A stretch of 64,000 nucleotides of DNA from Chloroflexi bacterium RBG_13_51_36 (GTDB taxonomy: Bacteria; Chloroflexota; Dehalococcoidia; GIF9; AB-539-J10), in the NCBI GenBank assembly GCA_001796515.1, contig MGMS01000010.1, positions 109,698 through 173,697 of the forward strand. The letters are read 5' to 3'. The notes below the pieces were generated by a model. It was given only the letters and a program-made list of their open reading frames with translations, had not been told where the DNA came from and searched no databases. How positions within the stretch are numbered: position 1 is the stretch's first letter; the number at the start of each line of letters is the position of its first letter. Positions 50,849-59,976 of this stretch are shown piece after piece. Position numbers and translations under genes: made by a program.

Positions 50849-51790
50849 ATGGACGAGCTGAAAGTATTTAGCGGCACTGCACACCCTGCCCTAGCCAAGG
50901 CTGTGTGCGGTTACTTAGACATACCGTTGGGAGAAGCTGAGGTCTTTGAGTTTAGCAACGAGAACATTTTCGTTCGCATCCTTGAGAATGTCCGCGAACG
51001 GGATGTCTTTATTGTCCAGCCCATTTGCTCACCGGTTAACAGAAGCTTGGTCGAGTTGCTTATCATGCTGGATGCCTTCAGGCGAGCTTCAGCGGGGCGC
51101 ATCACCGCTGTTCTGCCCTATTATGGCTATAGCCGTACCGACAAGAAAGACCAGCCCAGGGTCCCTATCACCGCGCGCCTGATTGCCGACCTCATTACTA
51201 CGGCCGGGGCTAATAGACTGCTCACAGTGGACCTCCATGCCCCTCAGATTCAGGGCTTCTTCACCATACCTGTGGATGAACTCACCGCTCGGCCCATGTT
51301 AGCTCAGTATTTCAAGAAGAAAGCGCTGGATAACCTGGTAGTGGTTGCCACTGATATCGGCATTTCCAAGGTAGCCCGTGATGTAGCTGCTAGACTCGGG
51401 GCCCCCCTGGCTATCATGGAAAAGAGGCGCGTGGGAAATGTCGATGCCAGTGAGACCCTCAACGTAATCGGTGAGGTTGAAGGAATGCACGCCCTGACAG
51501 TTGATGACGAAATTGATACCGCTGGCTCTCTGGTTGGGGTGGTGAATGCTCTTCTAAAGCGAGGCGCCACGAAAGTATATGCCTGCTCCACTCACCCTGT
51601 GTTCTCTGGTCCGGCTATCAAGAGGATAGCCACCAGTCCGGTGAAAGAGGTGGTGGTCGCCGATACCATACCTGTCAATGACGATAAGAAACTGAACAAG
51701 ATTACTGTACTGTCTATAGCCTCGCTTATTGGCGAAGCCATTCATCGCATCCACACTGGCTTGTCAGTAGGGGCGATGTTTGACGGATGA
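50849..51790 (+). CDS. prs: Ribose-phosphate pyrophosphokinase
   Basis: A 313-residue PRPP synthase. LPYYGYSRTDKKDQPRVPIT is the ATP-binding loop, with small changes from the usual YGYSRQDRK. The metal histidine pair lies near DLHAPQIQGFF. DDEIDTAGSLVGVV is the PRPP loop, with glutamate where methionine is common. The short length is normal. It starts from ATG 50849 (a GTG lies directly in front). Confidence 0.93.
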   Translation: MDELKVFSGTAHPALAKAVCGYLDIPLGEAEVFEFSNENIFVRILENVRERDVFIVQPICSPVNRSLVELLIMLDAFRRASAGRITAVLPYYGYSRTDKKDQPRVPITARLIADLITTAGANRLLTVDLHAPQIQGFFTIPVDELTARPMLAQYFKKKALDNLVVVATDIGISKVARDVAARLGAPLAIMEKRRVGNVDASETLNVIGEVEGMHALTVDDEIDTAGSLVGVVNALLKRGATKVYACSTHPVFSGPAIKRIATSPVKEVVVADTIPVNDDKKLNKITVLSIASLIGEAIHRIHTGLSVGAMFDG

Positions 51791-51963
51791 CTCCATCAAA
51801 TAGACGCGAGGGTTGGGAAATACCAAACCCTAGGCACGAGATACTAGACGATACCAAAACTTGAGGCTCCAAAAATCAAAACGGAGAAGGCTCTGTATTT
51901 GAAACATTAAGATTTTGGATTTGTTTAGGGCTTAGAAATTAGGATTTAGGATTATGTCTTTCG
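51791..51963 (+). other. AT-rich intergenic region before secA
   Basis: A 173-base A/T-rich stretch with loosely repeated TAGGATTTAGGATT near the secA start. No clear promoter pair was found. A five-codon frame (ATG 51954) overlaps the secA start. Confidence 0.35.
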
Positions 51964-54564
51964 ATGCTTAAGTGGCTTGGCAGTCTTATTGATTCCAACG
52001 AGAAAGAATTGAGGCGTCTTCAACCTCTGGTTGATGACATAAGTTCTTTGGAGCCTGAATTCGAGAAACTCAGCGACGCCGAACTCCGAGCCAAGACCGA
52101 CGAGCTCAAGGCACGGCTGAAGGATGGAGAGAGTCTGGATGAGATTCTGCCGGAGGCCTACGCTGCCGTCAGGGAAGCAGCCAAACGGACCATAAAGCAA
52201 AGACATTTCGATGTCCAGGTGATGGGGGGAATCGTCCTTCACCAGGGCAAGATAGCCGAGATGAAAACTGGTGAGGGGAAAACCCTGGTGGCTACCCTGC
52301 CCCTCTACCTCAATGCGCTCAGCGGAGACGGCTGCCATCTGGTTACCGTAAATGACTATCTTGCTAAGCGGGATTGCCACTGGATGGGCCCTATTTACCA
52401 CGCCCTGGGTGTGAGCGTAGCCTGCATCAATGCCCAGCAGGCAAGCGGCCAGGCTGCCCCCTCCTATATCTACGATCCCGGCTATGAGTCGGAAGACCAG
52501 AAGTGGAAGTTTCTCCGCCCTGTCACCCGCCGCCAGGCTTATGAGGCAGATATAACCTATGGCACGAATAACGAGTTTGGCTTCGATTACCTCCGGGATA
52601 ACATGGTCTGGGACTTATCTCAATGCGTGCAACGTTCCTTGAACTATGCCATCGTTGACGAAGTGGACAACATCCTTATCGACGAAGCCCGCACCCCATT
52701 GATTATCAGCGGCGCTGCCGAGGAGGCGACCAAGAAGTATTACGCCTTCGCACAGCTGGTCTCGCGACTTGGCAGAGACGCAGACTATACTATTGATGAA
52801 CGAACGCGCGCGGTCCACCTCACCGAGGGCGGCATGACCAAGATGGAAAAGATGCTGAAGCATGAAGGACTGCTCAAAGCGCCTGACCTTTATGACCCGT
52901 CTAATCACTTTCTCACTCAATATATGGAGAGCGCCCTTAAGGCTCATGCCCTGTTCAAGCGGGACAAGGACTATGTGGTCAAAGATGGACAGGTCATCAT
53001 CGTGGATGAGTTCACCGGCAGATTGATGTTCGGGCGAAGATATTCTGAGGGATTGCACCAGGCCATAGAGGCCAAGGAAAGAGTGAAGATTCAGCGAGAG
53101 TCGGTCACTCTGGCTACCATCACCTTCCAGAACTACTTCCGCATGTATCTGAAACTGGGTGGCATGACTGGTACTGCAGCTACAGAAGCCGAGGAGTTCC
53201 ACAAGATTTATAAGCTGGAGGTTCTGGCCATACCCACAAACAAGCCTTTGATTCGCACCGAGCACCCTGACCAGATTTACAGAGATGAGAAAGCCAAGTT
53301 TGGCGCCGTAGCCAGGGAAATCAAGCAATTAAATGACCAGAAGAGGCCGGTCCTTATCGGCACGACCTCTATTGAGAAATCCGAGTATTTATCTGACCTC
53401 CTGAAGAGAAATGGCATTCCCCATCAGGTGTTAAATGCCAAGAATCATGAAAAAGAGGCGGCTATAATCGCTCAAGCCGGGCGTCTCGGAACGGTGACCG
53501 TGGCTACGAACATGGCCGGACGAGGTGTGGATATCATACTTGGTGGCAGTCTTGAGGAACGTGACCCGGCTGAGTGGCAGGAAGAGCATAAGAAGGTGGT
53601 TGAGGCGGGTGGGCTCCACATTGTGGGCACCGAGCACCACGAGGCCCGGCGCATTGATAACCAGCTCCGAGGAAGGTCAGGGAGGCAGGGAGACCCGGGC
53701 AGCTCTCGTTTCTACGCTTCTCTGGAAGATGAGATTGTCCGACGCTTTGGCGGCGACCGCGTCAAGGGACTTATGCAGTGGGCAGGTATGGATGAAAACA
53801 CACCCATTGAGCATTCCTTCGCCACCAGGGCTATGACCAATTCCCAGGTCCAGACCGAAGGTTACCACTTCAATATTCGTAAACACCTGGTGGAATATGA
53901 CGATGTCGTCAACACACACCGCGAGGTGATTTACTCCGAGAGGAGAAAAATCCTCGGTGGCGCCGACCTTAAGGCAAACATAACATCCATGGTGCGAGAT
54001 GAAATCCAAAACCTGGTGGTCAAGCATCTCAGCGCTAGCCCCGAGCCGGAAGGACAAAAATCTAATCTGTCCGGCTTACTTGACGACTTATCCACTATCT
54101 TTCCCCTGCCACCGCAGTTCAGAAGCGATGGGCTTTCCGAACTCAGTGCCCAGCAAATTACAGAAAAGTTGACTGACTATGCCAACGAGCTTTACAACCA
54201 GCGAGAGCAAGAGCTGGGTCCTGAGAACATGCGAATAGCGGAGAGACTGGTGATGTTGCGAGTTACTGACCAGTTATGGATGGAGCATCTTACTGCTATG
54301 GAACATTTGCGCCAGGGCATAGGATTGCGGGCTGTCGGACAGGAACAGCCGCTGGTAGTCTATAAGAGGGAAGGTCATGCCTATTTTGAAGCGCTCCTGG
54401 CCAGCATTCAACATGACGTCGCCCATAGTATCTACCATGTTGGTCTTGCCAAGGAAGCTCCACAAAAGAAGAAAGAGGCGGTGCCGGTGGGCAAAAGGGT
54501 TGGGCGTAACGACCCTTGTCCGTGCGGCTCTGGCAAGAAATATAAGCATTGCTGCGGCAAGTAA
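51964..54564 (+). CDS. secA: Preprotein translocase ATPase SecA
   Basis: An 866-residue SecA of normal length. [20 protein letters not shown] is Walker [21 protein letters not shown] is the DEAD-like Walker B, and [15 protein letters not shown] and [20 protein letters not shown] are helicase motifs V and VI. The C-terminal zinc finger [17 protein letters not shown] for SecB or ribosome contact is present. It drives export of proteins such as the serpin and TupA lipoprotein seen here. Confidence 0.96.
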   Translation: MLKWLGSLIDSNEKELRRLQPLVDDISSLEPEFEKLSDAELRAKTDELKARLKDGESLDEILPEAYAAVREAAKRTIKQRHFDVQVMGGIVLHQGKIAEMKTGEGKTLVATLPLYLNALSGDGCHLVTVNDYLAKRDCHWMGPIYHALGVSVACINAQQASGQAAPSYIYDPGYESEDQKWKFLRPVTRRQAYEADITYGTNNEFGFDYLRDNMVWDLSQCVQRSLNYAIVDEVDNILIDEARTPLIISGAAEEATKKYYAFAQLVSRLGRDADYTIDERTRAVHLTEGGMTKMEKMLKHEGLLKAPDLYDPSNHFLTQYMESALKAHALFKRDKDYVVKDGQVIIVDEFTGRLMFGRRYSEGLHQAIEAKERVKIQRESVTLATITFQNYFRMYLKLGGMTGTAATEAEEFHKIYKLEVLAIPTNKPLIRTEHPDQIYRDEKAKFGAVAREIKQLNDQKRPVLIGTTSIEKSEYLSDLLKRNGIPHQVLNAKNHEKEAAIIAQAGRLGTVTVATNMAGRGVDIILGGSLEERDPAEWQEEHKKVVEAGGLHIVGTEHHEARRIDNQLRGRSGRQGDPGSSRFYASLEDEIVRRFGGDRVKGLMQWAGMDENTPIEHSFATRAMTNSQVQTEGYHFNIRKHLVEYDDVVNTHREVIYSERRKILGGADLKANITSMVRDEIQNLVVKHLSASPEPEGQKSNLSGLLDDLSTIFPLPPQFRSDGLSELSAQQITEKLTDYANELYNQREQELGPENMRIAERLVMLRVTDQLWMEHLTAMEHLRQGIGLRAVGQEQPLVVYKREGHAYFEALLASIQHDVAHSIYHVGLAKEAPQKKKEAVPVGKRVGRNDPCPCGSGKKYKHCCGK

Positions 54565-54576
54565 TGAATCTTCTCT

Positions 54577-54597
54577 CCTCTCCCTTGACGGGAGAGG
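54577..54597. repeat. REP-like palindrome A
   Basis: CCTCTCCC (54577-54584) and GGGAGAGG (54590-54597) with loop TTGAC, followed by ACTAAGGTGAGGGTG. It starts 12 bases after the secA stop and could also help end that transcript. It shares its core with palindrome C. Confidence 0.7.
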
Positions 54598-54647
54598 ACT
54601 AAGGTGAGGGTGCAGTGCTACTGAAAACAATGAGAGTTCAAAGACTC

Positions 54648-54668
54648 CCCCTCTTAAGATAAGAGGGG
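54648..54668. repeat. REP-like palindrome B
   Basis: CCCCTCTTA (54648-54656) and TAAGAGGGG (54660-54668) with loop AGA, followed by CTAGGGGAG. A second, related palindrome in front of the toxin-antitoxin pair. Confidence 0.65.
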
Positions 54669-54738
54669 CTAGGGGAGTTATGAGGGATACAATGAATGCC
54701 GAGCGAAGTGATGACTTGCTATAAAAGGGAGGAGATAT

Positions 54739-54951
54739 ATGAAGAAATCAGCGGAAGTTGAGGTCAAAATCGGCTTTTCAGTTGCGGACTTGGTTGCTGC
54801 GTTGCGGCAGCTAAGCGACGAGGACAGAGAATTCTTTATTGAAAATCTCCTAGCCGCTACAAGCCCTGAGTACCTGGAAAGCATTGATGAGGCGCGGAAG
54901 GACTACAGAGAAGGAAAGACTACTCCCTATGAAAAGCTGTTCAGGGCATGA
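54739..54951 (+). CDS. Antitoxin of a RelBE/ParDE-type pair
   Basis: A 70-residue protein with the size and position of a type II antitoxin. The first 25 residues (KKSAEVEVKIGFSVADLVAA) would form a beta strand and helix, and the acidic, helix-rich rest (LESIDEARKDYREGKTTPYE) would wrap the toxin. No strong DNA-binding family signature was recognised. A GGGAGGAG ribosome site precedes the ATG. It overlaps the toxin gene by four bases, typical of these modules. Confidence 0.75.
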   Translation: MKKSAEVEVKIGFSVADLVAALRQLSDEDREFFIENLLAATSPEYLESIDEARKDYREGKTTPYEKLFRA

Positions 54952-55217
54952 ATTCCACTCCAATGAACTACAAAATTGTCTTCACTAAAAGAGCAATGAG
55001 GGATATTTCTAAATTGGAGCCAGAGATTAAAGAAAAACTGGGAGATGCCCTAAGAAGATATGGTAAAGACCCTTTGAATTATGCTAGGAAGATGCTCGAT
55101 ACTTCTTTGGGAAATTATAGGTTTAGAATAGGAGATTACAGAGTCATATTTGACATTGAAGGTGATGAAATAATAGTGCTACGTGTTGGCCACCGCAAGG
55201 GAATTTATCGAAGATAA
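54948..55217 (+). CDS. RelE/ParE-family toxin
   Basis: An 89-residue basic protein. YKIVFTKRAMRDISKLEPEI and the following helices, then NYRFRIGDYRVIFDIEGDEI and VGHRKGIYRR, match the RelE/ParE fold. The conserved arginines and the terminal RxxIYR-type end are present. RelE toxins cleave mRNA on the ribosome and ParE toxins poison gyrase; sequence alone does not separate them here. The module is bracketed by REP-like palindromes. Confidence 0.85.
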   Translation: MNSTPMNYKIVFTKRAMRDISKLEPEIKEKLGDALRRYGKDPLNYARKMLDTSLGNYRFRIGDYRVIFDIEGDEIIVLRVGHRKGIYRR

Positions 55218-55229
55218 TGTTTCTAAAAT

Positions 55230-55251
55230 CCCTCTCCCTTATGGGAGAGGG
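55230..55251. repeat. REP-like palindrome C
   Basis: CCCTCTCCC (55230-55238) and GGGAGAGGG (55243-55251) with loop TTAT, followed by CTAAGGGCA. It lies 12 bases after the toxin stop and matches palindrome A in its core and right flank. Confidence 0.7.
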
Positions 55252-55292
55252 CTAAGGGCATATATTGAAATCTATTGAAGGAGGAGGACGCA

Positions 55293-55553
55293 ATGCCAAT
55301 CTATGAATACAAATCAAAGAATGGTACTCACTGTAAGGTGTGTAAGGATAGGTTCGAGGTCAGACAGGGGATAAATGATGAACCGCTGACGAGATGCCCG
55401 GAATGCGGCGCCGAGATAAGGAAGGTGTTTTCTCGCCCGTTCATAGGCCAAAAAGAGTCCCTCAGCCATGAAGGCCCCTTGAATTATTTGGAGGACGAGG
55501 ACGAAGAATTAGGGCTGGATGAAGACCTTGCCGAAGACGAAGTCTGGGAATGA
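55293..55553 (+). CDS. FmdB-family zinc ribbon protein (first copy)
   Basis: An 86-residue protein starting MPIYEYKSKNGTHCKVCKDR, the FmdB signature. Cysteines CKVC (residues 14-17) and CPEC (about 36) make a zinc ribbon. The end is very acidic (LEDEDEELGLDEDLAEDEVW). FmdB proteins are linked to formamidase or to regulation, but their role is not settled. ATG 55293 has GAAGGAGGAGG in front. A second copy lies at 62429. Confidence 0.85.
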   Translation: MPIYEYKSKNGTHCKVCKDRFEVRQGINDEPLTRCPECGAEIRKVFSRPFIGQKESLSHEGPLNYLEDEDEELGLDEDLAEDEVWE

Positions 55554-55732
55554 TGGGAAGGCGCAGAAGGTGTTTGAAACCGCAGCGTGTACCGTTCATG
55601 TTGGATACTGTTTCGAGCAGTTACCGGTTAGTGCTGAAATGATGGGTCGCTGCCTTCACTAGGGAAGGGAAAGAGAGAAGCCCGGCTTAGGTAGCGCATG
55701 TCCTTACCGAAATTGATCAAAAGGAGGAAATC

Positions 55733-57088
55733 GTGTCACAAAAAGTAACCAAGGAAGAACTCTTGGCCAAAGCAAAGAAACCAGCGGAAGATGCTATGAA
55801 ACTGCATGCCTTCTATCGGGGTAAGATGCAGACAGTGCCCAAATGCCAGGTCCGTGATTACAGTGATTTTGCCATCTACTATACCCCCGGTGTCGCTGAG
55901 CCCTGCCGGGCGATAAAGGCGGACATGTCGAAATTCGCCGAGTTGACTAACAGATGGAATACTATAGCGGTTGTTTCGGACTGCACCAGGGTGCTGGGAC
56001 TGGGGGATATCGGTCCTAAGGCGGGTTATCCTGTGATGGAAGGGAAGTGCTTGTTGTTCAAATACCTCGGTGGTGTAGACGCTGTGCCCATTTGTTTAGA
56101 TACTAAAGACCCTGATGAAATCATTCAAGCGGTTAAGTGGCTGCAGCCATCTTTCGCCGGCATCAACCTGGAAGATATTGCCAATCCCAAATGCTTCTAT
56201 ATTCTCGATCGCCTGAGGGCGGAAGCTGAGATTCCCGTATGGCATGATGACCAGCAAGGAACAGCTACAGTGATGCTGGCCGGATTGATAAATGCCTTGA
56301 AGATTGTGGGCAAGAAGATGAGCGACGTGAGGGTCGTCCTCAATGGTTCGGGAGCAGCCAACGTAGCTTCTGCCAGACTTCTCTTCGCCTCCGGAGCCAG
56401 GCCTGAAACTACTATTGTGGTTGATAGTAAGGGCATCCTCCATCCCGGACGAAAAGATATAGCGGAAAAGAAAGAAGAATATGCCGATAAGTGGCGGTTT
56501 TGCCAGACTACCAACGGAGAGAAAAGGACTGGCGGCCTAACCGAGGCATTGAAGGGTGCTGATGTACTTATCTCCTATGCCAAGTCAGGGCCGGGAGTAA
56601 TTTCGCCTGAGCAAGTCAAGTTGATGGCAAAGGATGCCATATGTTTCATTTGTGCGAATCCTATACCTGAAATCTGGCCCTGGGAAGCTAAAGAGGCAGG
56701 AGCCAAAATTGTAGGCACCGGCCGGTCCGATTTTCCCAACCAGGTAAATAATTCGGTAGGCTTTCCGGCTATATTTCGTGGCGTTCTCGATGTCGGGGCA
56801 AAAACTATCACCGATGATATGTGCATTGTGGCTGCTAGGTCGTTGGCAAAATATGCCGAAGAGCGCGGCATGAATGAAGATAACATCGTACCGACAATGG
56901 GGGAGACGGAAGCTTTTGTCAGGGAAGCGGTAGATGTAGGAATGGAAGCTCAGAAGGAAGGTATTGCCTCGGTAAAAATCAGCAGTCAGGAATTGCGCAA
57001 GAAAGTTGAGTCCATGATAAACAGCTCCAAGGCGACTCATGATGCCCTGGTGAAAGCCGGCTGCATTCCTCGGGCGGTGACCGATTAA
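55733..57088 (+). CDS. NAD(P)-dependent malic enzyme
   Basis: A 451-residue malate dehydrogenase (decarboxylating). VRDYSDFAIYYTPGVAEPCR matches the malic enzyme N-terminus. The catalytic lysine is in GPKAGYPVMEGKCLLFKYLG, and DDQQGTATVMLAGLINALKI holds the metal aspartates. VVLNGSGAANVASARLLFAS is the Rossmann loop. Some motifs are closer to fused or bacterial short forms. It converts malate to pyruvate. GTG 55733 has AAAAGGAGGAAATC before it. Confidence 0.92.
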   Translation: MSQKVTKEELLAKAKKPAEDAMKLHAFYRGKMQTVPKCQVRDYSDFAIYYTPGVAEPCRAIKADMSKFAELTNRWNTIAVVSDCTRVLGLGDIGPKAGYPVMEGKCLLFKYLGGVDAVPICLDTKDPDEIIQAVKWLQPSFAGINLEDIANPKCFYILDRLRAEAEIPVWHDDQQGTATVMLAGLINALKIVGKKMSDVRVVLNGSGAANVASARLLFASGARPETTIVVDSKGILHPGRKDIAEKKEEYADKWRFCQTTNGEKRTGGLTEALKGADVLISYAKSGPGVISPEQVKLMAKDAICFICANPIPEIWPWEAKEAGAKIVGTGRSDFPNQVNNSVGFPAIFRGVLDVGAKTITDDMCIVAARSLAKYAEERGMNEDNIVPTMGETEAFVREAVDVGMEAQKEGIASVKISSQELRKKVESMINSSKATHDALVKAGCIPRAVTD

Positions 57089-57264
57089 GAGCGTTCGTAG
57101 CACAAGATGCTCGGTAAGTCTTAGTCGATGTCGAGAGGGCCAACATTTACAGATGGCGCTATGCGCTTTCTGAGCCTCTTGAAAGCCCCCACTTTAATGT
57201 GGTTATTCCTGCTCTAAACGCTCGGCCACAACTATGAAGTCAGGTCTTAAACATATTGACAATG

Positions 57265-57273
57265 TGCTACAAT
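57265..57273 (+). promoter_or_regulatory. Extended -10 promoter of the ABC exporter genes
   Basis: TGCTACAAT (TACAAT at 57268-57273), an extended -10, 25 bases before the ATG at 57298. The -35 position has only a weak TCTTAA. Confidence 0.45.
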
Positions 57274-57297
57274 GCGAATAAAGAAAGAACTGTTACT

Positions 57298-58194
57298 ATG
57301 CAGGCAGTTGATGTCAGCCATATAATCAAATCCTTTGCAGATAAGGTCGTGGTTAACGACCTGTCCTTCTCTGTCGCTCAAGGCGAGATATTTGGTCTTA
57401 TCGGTCCTAACGGTGCCGGCAAGACTACCACCATCAGGATGATGATGGACATCATCAAGCCGGACTCGGGCGATGTGACTATCCTCGGCGAGAAGTTGAG
57501 TGAGGCTACCAAAAATAAGCTTGGCTACCTGCCCGAGGAAAGAGGACTGTATAGAAAACTGGGGGTACTCGACTCTATCATCTATCTTGCCTCCCTCAAG
57601 GGTGTGGACGCGCACTCAGCCGAGGAAAGGGCTAACGAACTGCTTAATCAGACCGGTATGCTGCCCCACAAAGGGAAAAAGATTGAGGAGTTGAGCCGGG
57701 GCATGGGACAGATTATCCAGTTCATCGTTAGTGTTATCCACGACCCGGAACTGGTTGTTCTGGACGAGCCCTTTGCCGGGCTCGACCCGGTCAACGTGGA
57801 GCTATTGAAAGGGATGCTCTTTAACCTGCGGAATCAGGGCAAAGCTTTGATTCTGAGCACACACCAGATGAATGAAATTGAAGAACTATGCGACCGCATA
57901 TTGATGATCAACCACGGACGCTTGGTTCTCTACGGGAATCTGGCTGAAATCAAGTCTAGGTATAGAAGCAATTCGGTCCTGCTGGAGTTTGAAGGAGAGC
58001 TGGGAGAGGTGCCGGGAGTTGCTGAGAAACGCACCCACAAGGGCTATGTGGAGCTGGCCCTCGATGGAAATGCAACTCCGCAGCAAATCCTGGAACGATT
58101 GGTAAGTCGTGGAATAGTAATCAGTCGCTTTGAAATAGCTACCCCTCCGCTTAACGAAATATTCCTGAGAGTGGTGGGTGAAGATCATGAATAA
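57298..58194 (+). CDS. ABC exporter ATP-binding protein (NatA-like)
   Basis: A 298-residue ABC ATPase. Walker A is GPNGAGKTTTIRMMM, the signature is LSRGMGQIIQ (a variant of LSGGQ), and the Walker B region reads LVVLDEPFAGLDPVN. The C-terminal 80 residues (EGELGEVPGVAEKRTHKGYV and following) are the DUF4162-like accessory domain of NatA. It pairs with the permease gene that starts within its last bases. The substrate is not evident; sodium or drug export is typical of the family. ATG 57298 is chosen over 57256. Confidence 0.85.
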   Translation: MQAVDVSHIIKSFADKVVVNDLSFSVAQGEIFGLIGPNGAGKTTTIRMMMDIIKPDSGDVTILGEKLSEATKNKLGYLPEERGLYRKLGVLDSIIYLASLKGVDAHSAEERANELLNQTGMLPHKGKKIEELSRGMGQIIQFIVSVIHDPELVVLDEPFAGLDPVNVELLKGMLFNLRNQGKALILSTHQMNEIEELCDRILMINHGRLVLYGNLAEIKSRYRSNSVLLEFEGELGEVPGVAEKRTHKGYVELALDGNATPQQILERLVSRGIVISRFEIATPPLNEIFLRVVGEDHE

Positions 58195-59401
58195 AACGCT
58201 TCTGATATTGAGGCATGAATTCCGGCACATGATGAAGAGAAGAGGTTTTATTATTATGACCGTTATCGTGCCACTCATAGCGGTTCTGCTAATAGGAGTT
58301 TCCCAGCTCGTATCAGGAATTGCCAGACCGACAGCGGAAGCGGCGATCATTGGATATGTGGATGAGCTTGGCGGATTCCAGCAGTATACCAGCCAGGGAA
58401 ACATAACGCTGGTCCGCTTTGACACCCCGGGTGATGCGACCGATGCGCTGATCAGCGGCGATATTAACGAGTATTTCGTCATTCCGCCGGATTATATTTC
58501 CACCGGGGTGATTAACCGTTATACCCTGGAGAAGCAGCTTACGGCGTCTCCTGCCGTAACCGCGGTGATTAATAATTTCCTGTTAAACAATTTGCTGGCG
58601 GGGAAAGTGCCCGCGGCTACTATAGCCAGAATTGAAGCACCCTTGAATGTGGTTAGCACCAGGCTTACCGAGACTGGCGCCGTGGCTCCGGAGCAAGGCG
58701 GATACGGGGCCTTGATTATTCCATTTGTCTTTAGCATTCTACTGGCGCTCTCTATCATTTTCTCCTCTACCTATCTGCTGCAAGGGCTGGGTGAAGAGAA
58801 AGAGAATCGCCTGATCGAGATATTGTTGTCTTCTGTTTCCGCCCGCCAATTGCTGACCGGCAAGGTCCTGGGTATTGGCGCCGCCGGGTTGGTGCAGGTG
58901 ACTGTTTGGGTAATCTCGGCGCCACTCCTACTGAACCTGGCTTCGTCATCCATAGGCGGCTTCATTAGCACAATAAGGTTACCACCCAACTTCATTGCCC
59001 TGGCCGTAGTGTATTTCATCCTCGGTTACTTGTTGTACGCCGTGATTTCGGCGGCTATCGGCGCCATCAGTTCCAGTTCCCGGGAAGGGCAACAACTGAT
59101 CGGGGTTTTTACAATTCCCGCACTTATACCACTCTGGTTCACATCTTTGCTCATGTTCTTGCCGGACAACCCGGTCTGGGTCTTTTTTACCATTTTCCCT
59201 CTATCAGCTCCTGTGGAAGCGATAATGAGGCTGGGCGTGAGTGCAATACCTGCTTGGCAGCTGGTTGCCAGTATAGGGGTGCTGGTGCTGTCCATAATTG
59301 GAATCTTGCTATTGACCACCAGGGTTTTCAGGACATACCTGCTGATGTATGGAAAACGGCCCGGCGTCGGAGAAGTCTTCCGAAGCCTGAGGAGCGGATA
59401 G
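58187..59401 (+). CDS. ABC exporter permease (NatB/ABC-2 type)
   Basis: A 404-residue ABC-2 permease. A first membrane helix (GFIIMTVIVPLIAVLLIGV) is followed by a large outside domain of about 150 residues. Five or six more helices follow, with LQGLGEEKENRLIEILLSSV as the cytosolic coupling segment. The overlap with the ATPase gene (8 bases) shows translational coupling. Together they form a NatAB-like exporter. Confidence 0.85.
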   Translation: MNKTLLILRHEFRHMMKRRGFIIMTVIVPLIAVLLIGVSQLVSGIARPTAEAAIIGYVDELGGFQQYTSQGNITLVRFDTPGDATDALISGDINEYFVIPPDYISTGVINRYTLEKQLTASPAVTAVINNFLLNNLLAGKVPAATIARIEAPLNVVSTRLTETGAVAPEQGGYGALIIPFVFSILLALSIIFSSTYLLQGLGEEKENRLIEILLSSVSARQLLTGKVLGIGAAGLVQVTVWVISAPLLLNLASSSIGGFISTIRLPPNFIALAVVYFILGYLLYAVISAAIGAISSSSREGQQLIGVFTIPALIPLWFTSLLMFLPDNPVWVFFTIFPLSAPVEAIMRLGVSAIPAWQLVASIGVLVLSIIGILLLTTRVFRTYLLMYGKRPGVGEVFRSLRSG

Positions 59402-59413
59402 GCTATCTTGAAC

Positions 59414-59911
59414 TTAGGCTTCAGCTACGCCGCACTCGCCAGCCTCGCCTTTGAGCGTTTCCACAGCATGGGGTAGCGCTGGCAGTATCACCTGAAGGCA
59501 TTCACGTACCGCCTTGGGGCTTCCCGGCAGGTTGATAATTAAGCATTTCCCGCGAGTGCCCACGACTGCCCGACTGAGCATAGCATGTGGGGTCTTCTTG
59601 AGGCTCTCAGTCCTCATTGCCTCGGCGAATCCGGGGACAATTCTGTCCACCACGGCAAGGGTCGCCTCCGGGGTAACATCTCTGGGAGTGAGTCCTGTCC
59701 CACCGGTGGTGATCAGTACGTCTAGATTATCTTCATCCGCCCACTTGATCAGCTTTTCAATGATCAGTCCCTTCTCATCAGGAACGATTTCGTAGTTCAC
59801 AATGCGCACATCCATGTTGGAGAGGACCTCGCGTATAACCTCTCCACTCTTGTCGTGACGCTCCCCTCTTGAGCCTTTGTCACTGATGGTCAATATCCCT
59901 GCGGTGAACAT
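59414..59911 (-). CDS. Molybdopterin adenylyltransferase-type protein (MoaB/Mog)
   Basis: A 165-residue protein of the MoaB/Mog family, which activates molybdopterin with ATP before metal insertion. AGILTISDKGSRGERHDKSG is the N-terminal strand, LITTGGTGLTPRDVTPEATL is the binding loop and NLPGSPKAVRECLQVILPAL the second conserved segment. It is encoded 65 bases after the MoeA-MobB fusion on the same strand, so metal insertion and adenylation genes travel together. Confidence 0.93.
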   Translation of the reverse strand: MFTAGILTISDKGSRGERHDKSGEVIREVLSNMDVRIVNYEIVPDEKGLIIEKLIKWADEDNLDVLITTGGTGLTPRDVTPEATLAVVDRIVPGFAEAMRTESLKKTPHAMLSRAVVGTRGKCLIINLPGSPKAVRECLQVILPALPHAVETLKGEAGECGVAEA

Positions 59912-59929
59912 TGTTTCGTAACTCCCCTT

Positions 59930-59952
59930 GCCCCTCTTGTCCTAATAGGGGC
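59930..59952. repeat. REP-like palindrome D
   Basis: GCCCCT (59930-59935) and AGGGGC (59947-59952) with an 11-base loop, inside CTCCCCTTGCCCCTCTT, which resembles palindrome B. It lies in the gap between the MoaB/Mog gene and the MoeA-MobB gene. Confidence 0.45.
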
Positions 59953-59976
59953 ATTTTGGAATCAGAAGGAGCTGCT

